Source: Photobacterium ganghwense
Lineage (GTDB): Bacteria > Pseudomonadota > Gammaproteobacteria > Enterobacterales > Vibrionaceae
DNA length: 64,000 nucleotides
Reading direction: 5' to 3'
Assembly (NCBI RefSeq): GCF_003025595.1
Contig: NZ_PYMI01000002.1
Span: forward strand, 806,001-870,000
The position numbers were made by a program, and so were the translations under genes. Shown piece by piece: positions 50,898-59,417 of the stretch. Position 1 is the stretch's first letter, and each line of letters opens with the position of its first letter. The notes below the pieces were generated by a model. The model ran no database searches, was not told the origin of the DNA, and saw only the letters and a list, made by a program, of their open reading frames with translations.

Positions 50898-51494
50898 TTA
50901 CATTCCGTATGGGAATTTTTCTGATAAACCATCAAGGGAGCGACGTACATCTTTCAGGGCCTGAGCGTAGGCATTCAACTGGTGTAAGGTGTAGCTACAG
51001 CGTTCCGAAAAATGATGATCGCTGCATTGGAGATCCTGCGTAATTAACGCTTCCGACTGTCTGAAGATAAGGTGATCAGGAATGAAGCAGGCGTGATTGT
51101 TTTTCGAACCCGTCATACGCAACTCCGAAATGGGATACACGCCATTGATACTGGCAGACACACTGGTCAATAACACCGGCTTGTGTCCCAGCTCTTTATC
51201 TGTACAAAGTAACAGGAAATTTTTCAGGGCGGGTGTCGCCATACCATGCCACTCAGGCGTGATGAGAATTACTGCATCGGCTGCTTGGAGTGTCTGAGCC
51301 ACTGGCTGCCAGCCGTTCCACTCCTCGGAGCCTGACCAAAATCCTTCATTCCAGAAAGGCAGTGCCAGATCATGTAGATCCAGAACATCTGCGCGTGTAA
51401 AGCCTTGCTTCAGGCTCTGAGTTTTTAAGTAATTTGCCACATGCAGGCTCTGAGATGCTTCGCGCTGACTGCCAGAGATAATTAATACATTCAT
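50898..51494 (-). CDS. NAD(P)H-dependent FMN reductase
   Basis: The 198-residue flavodoxin-fold protein starts MNVLIISGSQREASQSLHVA and has the phosphate-binding GSxR-like loop, ILITPEWHGMATPALKNFL (the FMN isoalloxazine-binding PEYN-like loop) and KPVLLTSVSAS. It is nine bases downstream of the DMT transporter gene, so the two are cotranscribed. Such enzymes reduce FMN, quinones or azo compounds, consistent with a stress response role. Confidence 0.9.
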   Translation of the reverse strand: MNVLIISGSQREASQSLHVANYLKTQSLKQGFTRADVLDLHDLALPFWNEGFWSGSEEWNGWQPVAQTLQAADAVILITPEWHGMATPALKNFLLLCTDKELGHKPVLLTSVSASINGVYPISELRMTGSKNNHACFIPDHLIFRQSEALITQDLQCSDHHFSERCSYTLHQLNAYAQALKDVRRSLDGLSEKFPYGM

Positions 51495-51503
51495 GGTATT
51501 GTC

Positions 51504-52403
51504 CTATTTTGATAGCTGAGTCGTTAAAGTGGTTGTGGTTGCTGCCTGAGGTCGGGGCAGGGAGAAATACAGTGCAATGACAATGCTGAACGCGCCGAGT
51601 AACTGGTATTGAGACAATGTTTCACCCAGGATAAAGAACCCCAACAGACAGGCAGAAACAGGACTAAGGAAACCAATGAAAGATGTGGTGACTGTCGGCA
51701 GCTTTTCGATGCCTCGGAACCAGATCATATAGCTGAATACTGCGCCGATTAATGCCAGGTAGCTGTAACCCAAGACATTATTCACTGTCAGACTTGATGG
51801 GAGCCCTTCCAGTAACAACGTCAGAGGCAGCAGGAACAAACCACCGAAAGTGAGCTGCCAGCCGGTAAAACTGAGCAGTGACAGTCCATCCGGACGCCCC
51901 CAGTATTTGGTCAGCACAATACCGCCAGCCATACAGATTGAGCCTGCAACTCCGGCCAGAATGCCTTGCCAACTGATTCCTGCACTGGCATTGAGAACCA
52001 GCATAGCGACGCCTGTGATACCAAACACCGCGGCCAGCGCATGGTGAAAACTGAGTCTGGTTTTAAGCAGCATGACGCTGAAGAACATCACAATCAATGG
52101 CTGGCATGACATGACCAGAGCGGCAATTCCTCCCGGCAAATAATACGCAGCGACAAAGAGAAAATAGAAGAAAGCGCCAATATTCAGGATGCCGAGTATG
52201 GCCACTCGTACCCACCATCCACGGCGGGGAGCCGTCCGGCACAAGGCTAACAGAATCAATCCGGCAGGTAGAGCCCGCAGTGTTGAAGCCAGTAGGGGCA
52301 TATCCGGCGGCAACAGTTCCGTCGTTACAATGTAGGTACTGCCCCAAACCATCGGTGCAAGTGCTGTAATCAGCAAATTTAAGAGTAATGTGTGCTTGGC
52401 CAT
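51504..52403 (-). CDS. DMT/EamA family transporter
   Basis: Using the ATG at 52403 (MAKHTLLLNLLITALAPMVWG), with AAGGAG upstream, the protein has about 299 residues and ten hydrophobic segments in two EamA halves (ALAPMVWGSTYIV and KYWGRPDGLSLLSFTGWQLTFGG at the two starts). The TALAPMVWGSTYI segment is typical of RhtA/YedA-like metabolite exporters. It is upstream of the FMN reductase gene. Two large palindromes lie in its promoter region. Confidence 0.9.
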   Translation of the reverse strand: MAKHTLLLNLLITALAPMVWGSTYIVTTELLPPDMPLLASTLRALPAGLILLALCRTAPRRGWWVRVAILGILNIGAFFYFLFVAAYYLPGGIAALVMSCQPLIVMFFSVMLLKTRLSFHHALAAVFGITGVAMLVLNASAGISWQGILAGVAGSICMAGGIVLTKYWGRPDGLSLLSFTGWQLTFGGLFLLPLTLLLEGLPSSLTVNNVLGYSYLALIGAVFSYMIWFRGIEKLPTVTTSFIGFLSPVSACLLGFFILGETLSQYQLLGAFSIVIALYFSLPRPQAATTTTLTTQLSK

Positions 52404-52429
52404 GACTTCTCCTTGATGACGCACTTGTT

Positions 52430-52465
52430 GAGTGCGAACAGTTAACTGAGTGCGAGCAGTTAAAT
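52430..52465. repeat. 18-base tandem duplication upstream of the DMT gene
   Basis: GAGTGCGAACAGTTAACT (52430-52447) is followed by GAGTGCGAGCAGTTAAAT (52448-52465), identical at 16 of 18 positions. Confidence 0.85.
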
Positions 52466-52528
52466 TGTTGCCAGCGATCTGCTAGGCAGTTAATCGCGAT
52501 GTCCTGACTGGGTTAACGTGAATATGAT

Positions 52529-52564
52529 GATTAAAAGTATCTCTCATTAGAGATACTTTTAATC
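52529..52564. promoter_or_regulatory. perfect 16-bp palindrome upstream of the DMT-FMN reductase operon
   Basis: Arms 52529-52544 (GATTAAAAGTATCTCT) and 52549-52564 match perfectly around a CATT spacer. The core GTATCTCT-N4-AGAGATAC looks like an HxlR- or MarR-type operator. No such regulator gene is adjacent. Confidence 0.7.
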
Positions 52565-52589
52565 TAGCGGGTTGGTTTGTTATGGTCAA

Positions 52590-52609
52590 GTATCTTTTGT
52601 TAAAGATAG
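52590..52609. promoter_or_regulatory. second related palindrome
   Basis: GTATCTTT (52590-52597), TGTT, AAAGATAG (52602-52609), symmetric at 7 of 8 positions. Its centre lies 53 bases from that of the first palindrome, about five helical turns, so both could be bound on the same DNA face. Confidence 0.65.
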
Positions 52610-52793
52610 TTAAGGGATAATTCACAGAAGTAAGGTGTTAAATAGGCGCTGGAGGTTATGGATTTGTCTGGTAAGATGATTTTTATATTCAAATCAATGC
52701 ATTTCGGTGTTTGTTTTGATGTTTGTGTAATGATGCAGGCTTTGATTTTGCATCAACGAGGAAGGAAAGAAACAAAACGTTACGGAGGCCGGA

Positions 52794-53327
52794 GTGGTGG
52801 AAAATCATCGAATAAGACTTGAATTACCCAATATGTGTCATGTTGAATCCATGTATGAGGCGTTCGAAGAGAGTCGGGAAGTACTGGGGCGGTTTATGCC
52901 GTGGCCACATGTTGTGTCATCTTTAGATGATATTGCTGAGAACATGCAGCAAGCGATCACAAACAGAGAAAAGTTTGAAGGTGAGTTGCGTTACACCCTA
53001 ATTTGCAAAGAGACCGAGCGTGTATTGGGGGTGTTAGGGTTAACGATCCTGGATAAAACCGTGCCTTCGTTTGAAATCGGATACTGGTTACGAAACTCAG
53101 CTGTAGGTAAAGGTTACATGACAGAAGCGGTTAAGCTGGTGGAGCATTATGCATTTGAAACGTTAAATGCCAACCGTATTCAGATTTGTATGGCAGATAA
53201 AAATCTAAAAAGTCGCGCTATCGCAGAACGTTGCGGTTACAACCATGAAGCGACATTACTCAATGCCCGTCGGTTACCCAACGGAGAACTGGGTAATACC
53301 CTCATTTATTGTAAATTGCCGGCATAG
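52794..53327 (+). CDS. GNAT family N-acetyltransferase (RimJ/RimL type)
   Basis: The 177-residue protein starts at GTG (52794, or the next GTG at 52797) with GGAGG upstream. It has MPWPHVVSSLDDIAENMQQAI, EIGYWLRNSAVGKGYMTEAVKLVEHYAFETLNANRIQIC and the Asn-rich loop DKNLKSRAIAERCGYNHEATLLNARRLPNGEL, all typical of the RimJ/RimL branch that acetylates ribosomal proteins or other N-termini. A short tandem repeat overlaps its stop codon. Confidence 0.88.
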   Translation: MVENHRIRLELPNMCHVESMYEAFEESREVLGRFMPWPHVVSSLDDIAENMQQAITNREKFEGELRYTLICKETERVLGVLGLTILDKTVPSFEIGYWLRNSAVGKGYMTEAVKLVEHYAFETLNANRIQICMADKNLKSRAIAERCGYNHEATLLNARRLPNGELGNTLIYCKLPA

Positions 53328-53365
53328 CTCCTGCGTAGTTCCAGCATAGTTCCCGCATTGTCCCA
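53322..53365. repeat. 11-base degenerate tandem repeat
   Basis: Four units at 53322, 53333, 53344 and 53355 follow the pattern GCATAGTTCCN with one to three changes each. The first unit contains the stop codon of the preceding GNAT gene. Confidence 0.8.
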
Positions 53366-53411
53366 GAATTATCTCTGCATAACACTGATTGTTGTACGAG
53401 AGGCGATTGAC

Positions 53412-53437
53412 ACTCCGTGAAGAACGGTTCACGGAGT
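53412..53437. other. hairpin between GNAT and TetR genes
   Basis: ACTCCGTGAA (53412-53421) pairs perfectly with TTCACGGAGT (53428-53437). No T-tract follows, so the role in ending the two convergent transcripts is uncertain. Confidence 0.55.
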
Positions 53438-53500
53438 TAGTCAGCCAGCATCAGGCTCATTTCTGTCACTGGGAAAGCAGATCTTTAAGCAATTAACTCT

Positions 53501-54091
53501 TCAAGCAAGCAGTCCTTCAAGAAATAGGTTTGTGCTCTCAATAGCTTGGTGCAATGCTGCATCGGGCTGGTCATGTCTGGATATCCAGAGAGCAGACTCC
53601 ATCAATCCACCGTTTATAAATCGGGCCAGAAGTTCCGGGTCGCTTTCTTTAATAATGGCTAGATCCATTAAAGTACGCAGTCTGTCGGATATGGCGCTGA
53701 TGCAATTGAGCCTGATGCTGTGTAATTGTTCTGCATCTAAAACAGAATACGCATCGCGCAGCACTATCCGCTGAATTTCAGGTTCGGTCGCCATGGCCAG
53801 ATAAGCATGACAACGAGCCAGAAAGGCGTCCCATGGTGATTGAATCTCTGAGGCGATGGCCGCTAGTCGCTCATCCATTTCCGCATCAACTTGTTGTAAT
53901 ACGGCAAAAAATAACCCTTTCTTATCACCAAAATGATGGTAAAGAGCACCGCGTGTCAGTCCTGCCTGTGCGGTTAGATCATCCATCACCGTCTCAAAAA
54001 AGCCAGCATTCGCAAAGTGCTGGCGAGCTGTGTTTAACAGTTTTAACCGTGTTTCTTCCATCATTTCGGCACGGGTTCGGCGTGTCATCAT
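53501..54091 (-). CDS. TetR/AcrR family regulator
   Basis: The double ATG at 54091/54088 has AAGGAC upstream and starts MMTRRTRAEMMEETRLKLLN. The helix-turn-helix is FFETVMDDLTAQAGLTRGALYHHFGDKKGLFFAV. The ligand domain is longer and all-helical. An in-frame extension upstream overlaps the operator region and is not used. Divergent MFS gene at 54230 is the likely target, with two palindromic operators between. Confidence 0.92.
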   Translation of the reverse strand: MMTRRTRAEMMEETRLKLLNTARQHFANAGFFETVMDDLTAQAGLTRGALYHHFGDKKGLFFAVLQQVDAEMDERLAAIASEIQSPWDAFLARCHAYLAMATEPEIQRIVLRDAYSVLDAEQLHSIRLNCISAISDRLRTLMDLAIIKESDPELLARFINGGLMESALWISRHDQPDAALHQAIESTNLFLEGLLA

Positions 54092-54119
54092 GCAGTCCTT
54101 TTTGAACAAATGTCGGGTA

Positions 54120-54174
54120 TTAAAATATTTGACATACGCTGTGTATGTCAAATATTTTAATATACGCTGCGTAT
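54120..54174. promoter_or_regulatory. pair of TetR-type palindromic operators
   Basis: The first is a perfect 18-bp inverted repeat (54120-54137 and 54143-54160, GCTGT spacer) with core CATACGCTGTGTATG. The second is ATACGC (54162-54167), T, GCGTAT (54169-54174). Their shared ATACGCTGYGTAT cores are centred 28 bases apart. Located between the divergent TetR and MFS genes. Confidence 0.85.
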
Positions 54175-54229
54175 GTGAATGTGTTGGGAATGCAGCAAAT
54201 TTCGATAAATGGATTTTTAAGGAGAAAAT

Positions 54230-55435
54230 ATGGCCAATCCATACCGATTATTGTTTAAAAAGCCGGGGACTGTGGCTTTCACTTTGGCAGGGTTAGTGGC
54301 AAGAATGCCAATTTCGATGGTGGGCATTGGAATCATTACAATGGTGGCCCAACTGCGCGATTCTTATTGGTTAGCAGGTGCGTTAGCCGCGACCTTTACG
54401 CTCACAATGGCATTTGCGGCTCCACAAATTTCGCGGGCAGTGGATCGTTTGGGGCAATCTACAGTATTACCTTATGTCACTGTCGTTAGTGTACTGGCAA
54501 TGTGGTTGTTATTACTTTCAGTCAGGATGGGCGTGCCGGACTGGATTTTATTTGTTCTGGCATCCTTAGCCGGATTAATGCCAAGTATGCCTGCGATGGT
54601 TAGAGCTCGCTGGACGGAAATTTTACGGGATACACCGGATTTGCATACCGCGTATTCGCTTGAATCAGTACTGGATGAGGTCTGTTTTATTCTTGGCCCG
54701 CCGCTGGCCGTAGGATTAAGTGTAATCGTCGCACCGGAAGCTGGTCCTTTGGTTGCGAGCCTGCTTCTTGCCGTTGGAGTGACGGCGTTTGTCATGCAGA
54801 AGAAAACCGAACCAAAAGTTACGCCTGAACCAATCGATGACAGCCCGCCACTATTAACATCATTTGCATTTATCACACTTATTCTGGTGTTGATTGCTCT
54901 AGGGACAATTGTTGGTTCTATTGATGTCATCAGCGTGGCCTTTGCGGAGCAGCAAGGACAGCAAGTCGCGGCAAGTTTTGTACTTTCTGTTTATGCCATT
55001 GGCTCATGCCTGGCGGGGCTGGCTTTTGGTGCAATGAAGCCACAGCGAACTTTGAATCATCAGTTGGCCATCGCGGCAACGGCAACAGCGTTAACAACCT
55101 TACCATTGATGTATGTCAGTAATTTATGGATGCTGGCTGGCGTACTTTTCCTGTCAGGAATCTTTTTCGCACCAACCATGATTATTGTGATGGGGATAGT
55201 CGAAAAAATGGTGCCTCAAACCAAGCTCACCGAAGGGTTAACCTGGATGATTACCGGTTTGAGTATTGGCGTTGCGACGGGAGCGGCTTTAGGTGGCTGG
55301 TTTATTGATCAGCACGGTATATCTTCCGGTTTTCTGCTGGCTGTCTTTTCCGGTATTTTGGTCTTTTTGCTGGCGATTTTGTATCAGTTTACTGGCAGGA
55401 ATCGAGCCGTTGCGACAGTCTCACAGAAGTTTTAA
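54230..55435 (+). CDS. MFS transporter
   Basis: The 401-residue protein has about twelve hydrophobic segments and begins MANPYRLLFKKPGTVAFTLAGLVARMPISM. The SRAVDRLGQSTVLPYVTVVSVL segment after TM2 is MFS-like. The type resembles small exporters regulated by TetR proteins. The start follows AAGGAGAAAAT. It is divergent from the TetR gene and is its likely target, so probable drug or metabolite efflux. Confidence 0.9.
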   Translation: MANPYRLLFKKPGTVAFTLAGLVARMPISMVGIGIITMVAQLRDSYWLAGALAATFTLTMAFAAPQISRAVDRLGQSTVLPYVTVVSVLAMWLLLLSVRMGVPDWILFVLASLAGLMPSMPAMVRARWTEILRDTPDLHTAYSLESVLDEVCFILGPPLAVGLSVIVAPEAGPLVASLLLAVGVTAFVMQKKTEPKVTPEPIDDSPPLLTSFAFITLILVLIALGTIVGSIDVISVAFAEQQGQQVAASFVLSVYAIGSCLAGLAFGAMKPQRTLNHQLAIAATATALTTLPLMYVSNLWMLAGVLFLSGIFFAPTMIIVMGIVEKMVPQTKLTEGLTWMITGLSIGVATGAALGGWFIDQHGISSGFLLAVFSGILVFLLAILYQFTGRNRAVATVSQKF

Positions 55436-55539
55436 TTTTCTTTTCGCTGCTTATAAGTTTAGGAACTCATACTCTTAGGAGCTTAGCCTCTTAGGGGATC
55501 AGAACGACAAAACGCCAGTTGAGAGTACTGGTTTTATCT

Positions 55540-55575
55540 AACCAAGTTAGGGGCTTGGCGCTAACTTGGTTTTTT
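55540..55575 (+). terminator. intrinsic terminator after the MFS gene
   Basis: AACCAAGTTAG (55540-55550) pairs perfectly with CTAACTTGGTT (55561-55571) around a 10-base loop, then four more T residues. Confidence 0.9.
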
Positions 55576-55605
55576 CAATCATGCGTAAATAAAAAGCGCG
55601 TTTAA

Positions 55606-56184
55606 TCATTTCACGGATTGACGAAGCAGGCTGTTCATCGTTTTCCGGTATGACGATTCATAAGAAGTACTGTCTCCAAATTCTGCTCGCACTATCATTC
55701 CCTCAAGGAATGTCAGCAATATTTCGGCATGCTCATGGACCCAGTGGGTGAGATCTTCTTGATCATTACGATCATTTAGCGCTAGCACCAGAGATTGCAT
55801 TAATGTTTTCAACCACGCTTTATGGGCAAGTGCGTGCTCGGCAATTGCCTGATCATGGCCTTTGAACTCCGCCAGGGCATGCATGAACATACAGCCTTTA
55901 AAGTCGGAAGCGTGAAACCACGAAAAATGCCAGTCCAATAAGGCATCAAGTTTACTAAACGGTTCTGGCTGTGCATCTGTCACCGCTTGCAGTTCTTCCT
56001 CAAAGCGCTGATGGCGGCGAATTAAGACGGCTTCAATGAGTTTGTTTTTCGAACCGAAGTGGCGGTACATCGATGTCTTCGATACGGCGGCTTTATCCCG
56101 AATCAAATCTACGCCAACGGCGGTATATCCTAATTCGTTATACAGCGCTTCAGCGATATTCAGGATGTGATCTTTCTTACTCAC
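55606..56184 (-). CDS. TetR family regulator
   Basis: The 192-residue protein starts at GTG (56184) with GAGGAGG upstream. The helix-turn-helix reads YNELGYTAVGVDLIRDKAAVSKTSMYRHFGSKNKLIEAVL. The C-terminal domain resembles regulators of the TetR_C group that sense small electrophiles. It is divergent from the HPP protein gene with two GATCTG-core palindromes between. Confidence 0.92.
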   Translation of the reverse strand: MSKKDHILNIAEALYNELGYTAVGVDLIRDKAAVSKTSMYRHFGSKNKLIEAVLIRRHQRFEEELQAVTDAQPEPFSKLDALLDWHFSWFHASDFKGCMFMHALAEFKGHDQAIAEHALAHKAWLKTLMQSLVLALNDRNDQEDLTHWVHEHAEILLTFLEGMIVRAEFGDSTSYESSYRKTMNSLLRQSVK

Positions 56185-56251
56185 GGCTCATCCTCCTCAG
56201 GCGTTCCGAAATAATTTAACGCCTATCATAAAAGATTCTTGCGCTCAGGTG

Positions 56252-56292
56252 TACAGATCTGTATTCTTTTTGTTGTGTACAGATCTGTACAC
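56252..56292. promoter_or_regulatory. pair of TetR-type palindromic operators
   Basis: GTGTACAGATCTGTACAC at 56275-56292 is a perfect 18-bp palindrome. A second copy, TACAGATCTGTA at 56252-56263, is 26 bases away centre to centre. They lie between the TetR start and the HPP gene. Confidence 0.85.
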
Positions 56293-56455
56293 CCGTGAGG
56301 TTACACTACTCAGGGGTGGAAAGCGCTGTACGGTTCGTCTTTAAGCCATGTGGATGACACGAAATACGTTTACAAATGTTTCGCGATACAAGCTTTGATT
56401 AAAGCTGCCAGAAGAGCTTCAAAAATTTGGCTCGATAAATTCTCAGGAGATGATG

Positions 56456-56983
56456 ATGAAAAAGCTAAAAGGAGGCGGATCGTTGCCGCCAAAACCAAGT
56501 AATGTTCAGCTACTAAAAGGCCTGATAGGTGGGTTTCTGGGCATATTAACCTTGGGATTACTCACACAAACGACGGGAAGTGCATGGCTGATGGCACCTT
56601 TCGGTGCAACCTGCGTCATATTGTTTGCCGTGCCTGACTCCCCGCTGGCGCAGCCGAGAAATGTGATTGGTGGCCATTTTGTTACTGCGGCAGTCGGGTT
56701 GGTTGCGTTGTACACTTTCGGGGATTCGATGCTGGTAATGGCACTTGCTGTGGGTGTCGCCATTATGCTAATGCAATATTTCAGGGTGGTGCATCCGCCG
56801 GCGGGCGCAAACCCATTAGCTGTGATTCTTGCTGGTCAGCAAGCCGTCGGTTTTGATTTTCTGATCACACCAGTGCTGGTGGGTAGTGTGATGCTGGTGC
56901 TAATCGCGTCCTTTGTTAATAATCTTGGCAAAGAAAACCGCTGGCCGGTTTACTGGCATGGTGTTTCCAGGCAGAAGAGCTAA
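56456..56983 (+). CDS. HPP family membrane protein
   Basis: The third ATG of a run (56456) is taken because AGGAGA lies 6-11 bases upstream. The protein of about 175 residues has four hydrophobic segments and the family motif in RVVHPPAGANPLAV, with GGHFVTAAVGLVALY and FGATCVILFAVPDSPLAQPRN before it. HPP proteins are integral membrane proteins reported as nitrite transporters in chloroplasts and cyanobacteria; the bacterial substrate here is unknown. Probable target of the divergent TetR. Confidence 0.87.
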   Translation: MKKLKGGGSLPPKPSNVQLLKGLIGGFLGILTLGLLTQTTGSAWLMAPFGATCVILFAVPDSPLAQPRNVIGGHFVTAAVGLVALYTFGDSMLVMALAVGVAIMLMQYFRVVHPPAGANPLAVILAGQQAVGFDFLITPVLVGSVMLVLIASFVNNLGKENRWPVYWHGVSRQKS

Positions 56984-56996
56984 TTGTTTGGATAAA

Positions 56997-57024
56997 CCAG
57001 CAAGCCAGTTTGTTGGCTTGCTGG
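56997..57024. other. hairpin after the HPP gene
   Basis: CCAGCAAGCCA (56997-57007) pairs perfectly with TGGCTTGCTGG (57014-57024). There is no T-tract, so it may act as a 3' stabiliser or weak terminator. Confidence 0.6.
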
Positions 57025-57150
57025 TCAATCAGGAAATAGCCAGAGGCGTGATATCGAAAGGGCTGCCCCCTCAGTAGAGAGGCGGTGCAGTCAACAAAAG
57101 ATCTGCGCAGTTAACAGATGAGCTACACAATTTATCGCGCAATAAAGAGA

Positions 57151-57726
57151 TTAACTGCGAAGCAATGTCAGCAGACAATTCAGTGCGGTATCCAGGTCGT
57201 CATAACGTTTACTTTTTCCCAGAACTCGCATCCCCTGCATGTGATTTAAAATCAGACGAGCCAGATCCTCTGCAGGCAGAGACGATTTTATTTCATTGCT
57301 TTGCTGTGCATTTAGTATTGCATGCGTGATCACAAGCAATAACTGGTCAAACAACGCGTTGCCTTTTGTCAGCACGTGCTGATCTTCACCAGCATGTTCA
57401 ACCAGCGCATTTTGCATAAAGCATCCGCTTGTGTTTTGCCGTTGAATAGCCGCAAACCTTTTCAGAAAAGATTCCAGATCCGGCATTGAAGATGTTTCCT
57501 TTGTTAATTCAGACAATGAAGGAAAAGAAATTTTATTGAGGTAGGCATCCAATGCTTCGTAGTACAACTGCTGCTTATCGCCAAATGCATTGTAAAGACT
57601 GAAGCGATTGATATTCAGTGCATCCACCAAATCTGAAATCGCGGTATTGGCATAACCTTTCTGCCAGAAAAGCGCCATCGCTTCCATCAACTTTTCATCC
57701 CTGTCGAAATTCGCTTTTCTTGCCAT
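57151..57726 (-). CDS. TetR family regulator
   Basis: The ATG at 57726 (MARKANFDRDEKLMEAMALFW) is taken since it starts the helix-turn-helix domain directly (YANTAISDLVDALNINRFSLYNAFGDKQQLYYEAL); the open frame extends 156 bases upstream without similarity. The 191-residue protein belongs to the group of regulators with LYxAFGDK motif. Divergent from a GST pair, its likely targets, with two ACCGAWCGTT sites between. Confidence 0.9.
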   Translation of the reverse strand: MARKANFDRDEKLMEAMALFWQKGYANTAISDLVDALNINRFSLYNAFGDKQQLYYEALDAYLNKISFPSLSELTKETSSMPDLESFLKRFAAIQRQNTSGCFMQNALVEHAGEDQHVLTKGNALFDQLLLVITHAILNAQQSNEIKSSLPAEDLARLILNHMQGMRVLGKSKRYDDLDTALNCLLTLLRS

Positions 57727-57763
57727 CGCACACCTACTCTGAAACAGCTTGTAATTTATTCTT

Positions 57764-57812
57764 GACCGAACGTTCTGAAACTGTCTAAAGTATAACCTAA
57801 ACGATCGGTTAG
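57764..57812. promoter_or_regulatory. pair of related operator sites for the TetR/GST region
   Basis: ACCGAACGTT (57765-57774) and, on the other strand, AACCGATCGTT (57800-57810, inside the imperfect 16-bp palindrome 57797-57812) share ACCGAWCGTT. They lie between the TetR start and the first GST start. Confidence 0.7.
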
Positions 57813-57833
57813 AAAAAGCATAAGGACCAGCAA

Positions 57834-58445
57834 ATGAAGATTTATGAAACGGCCATGACACCGAGCTGTAAGCGTGTCTCAATTTTTTTGAAAGAACTTG
57901 GGGTTGAGGTGGACCGAATCGCGTTGAATGTCAGAGAAGGGGATAACCTGCAGCCTGCGTTCAGCTCCAAAAGCGTGAATGGCAAAGTACCGTTGCTGGA
58001 ATTGGATGACGGAACAACAATTTGTGAGAGTGTGGCAATCTGCCGGTATTTTGATGAAGCGGTGGAGAATGACCTGGCGCTTTTTGGCCGTACGGCTGTG
58101 GAAAAAGCCAAGGTAGAGATGTGGCACAGAGTTGTTGAGTTTCAGGGGCTTTACGCTGCTTTTCAGGCGTTTAGGAACATCACTGCTATTTACAGTGACC
58201 GGGAAAACTGTGTTGCCGAGTGGGGGCAGGAATCCAAAGAGCGTGTTGGTGCCTTTTTACCGCTACTGGATAAGCAATTGGCAGAAAGTCCTTATGTGGT
58301 TTCTGACCGCTTCACAATTGTTGATATTACGGCCTTTATTTTTGTGAACTTCGCAATCAACGGATTGGCGTTTAGCGTGCTCGAGCAATACCCAAATATT
58401 GCCCGCTGGTTTGAAACGGTAGCAGCACGTCCCGCGTTTCAGTAA
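57834..58445 (+). CDS. glutathione S-transferase
   Basis: The 203-residue protein has [29 protein letters not shown], then [27 protein letters not shown] (the glutathione gamma-Glu-binding ES pair) and a helical C-terminal domain with [16 protein letters not shown]. The start follows ATAAGGACCAGCAA. It is the first of two adjacent GST genes downstream of the TetR operators; the gap to the second is 11 bases. Confidence 0.93.
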   Translation: MKIYETAMTPSCKRVSIFLKELGVEVDRIALNVREGDNLQPAFSSKSVNGKVPLLELDDGTTICESVAICRYFDEAVENDLALFGRTAVEKAKVEMWHRVVEFQGLYAAFQAFRNITAIYSDRENCVAEWGQESKERVGAFLPLLDKQLAESPYVVSDRFTIVDITAFIFVNFAINGLAFSVLEQYPNIARWFETVAARPAFQ

Positions 58446-58456
58446 CAGGTACTGAT

Positions 58457-59125
58457 ATGATTGAACTTTATACAGCGGCAACGCCGAACGGGCACAAAAT
58501 TTCTATCGCACTGGAAGAAATGGGGCTCGACTATACTGTGCATGCTCTGGATTTGTCGACAAATGTGCAAAAAGAGCCTGCCTTTATTGCCATCAATCCC
58601 AATGGCCGTATTCCGGCGATTATCGACAAAAGCAATGACGATTTTGTTGTGTTTGAGTCTGGGGCTATTTTGCTGTACCTCGCCGAGAAAACCGGTAAGT
58701 TTCTGCCTAAAGACGAAAAAGCACGCTCTCAGGTTATTCAGTGGCTGATGTTTCAGATGGGAGGTGTAGGCCCTATGATGGGTCAGGCGAATGTCTTTTA
58801 TCGCTACTTTCCAGAAAAAATTCAGCCAGCTATCGACCGATACCAGAAGGAAGGCCGGCGTTTGTTTGAAGTGATGAACGGACAGCTGGCTAAGCATCGC
58901 TATCTTGCCGGGGAGGACTATACCATTGCGGATATGGCGACCTGGCCATGGGTTCGAATCTATGACTGGAGCGGGATTGACATTGAAGGGTTGGATCACC
59001 TTCAACGCTGGATGAACGAATTGGCTGAGCGTCCGGCGTGTATTAAAGGCATTAACACTCCGCCGTCAGAAGATATTGATCCGGAAGAAAAAGCAAAACA
59101 GATCAGTAAAATGGTGACCAAGTAA
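58457..59125 (+). CDS. glutathione S-transferase (Nu-class/YfcG-like)
   Basis: The 222-residue protein has the Nu-class look of E. coli Yfc[34 protein letters not shown], then [11 protein letters not shown] and [22 protein letters not shown], and the C-terminal [16 protein letters not shown] stretch that is typical of that group. Such enzymes have disulfide-bond reductase activity with glutathione and little classical transferase activity. It is co-transcribed with the preceding GST. Confidence 0.92.
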   Translation: MIELYTAATPNGHKISIALEEMGLDYTVHALDLSTNVQKEPAFIAINPNGRIPAIIDKSNDDFVVFESGAILLYLAEKTGKFLPKDEKARSQVIQWLMFQMGGVGPMMGQANVFYRYFPEKIQPAIDRYQKEGRRLFEVMNGQLAKHRYLAGEDYTIADMATWPWVRIYDWSGIDIEGLDHLQRWMNELAERPACIKGINTPPSEDIDPEEKAKQISKMVTK

Positions 59126-59168
59126 TCGGTGACTTGGTCGGCGTGACTAAACAATTGTCAGAGTCTGC

Positions 59169-59197
59169 AAAAGCGAACCCCAGGGTTCGCTTTTATT
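59169..59197 (+). terminator. intrinsic terminator after the GST pair
   Basis: AAAAGCGAACCC (59169-59180) pairs perfectly with GGGTTCGCTTTT (59183-59194) around CA, then further T residues. Confidence 0.92.
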
Positions 59198-59417
59198 TTA
59201 TATGGCGCATAAGAATGAGACATCACTCTTATTTTGAGTGTTTGCTGCTGAGATTGATGGAATGTTTACGAAAGGCATGCAGCATGTTGATAAACTAAAT
59301 ACATCACTTAAGGGAGAGCGTGAGTGTTTTCCAGCGTATGTGGTTGCCCTCTGTGAAAAGCATAAAATCCACTCTTGGCATGCGAGTCGAATCGAAAGGA
59401 CGTTAAGGAAGCACTGT

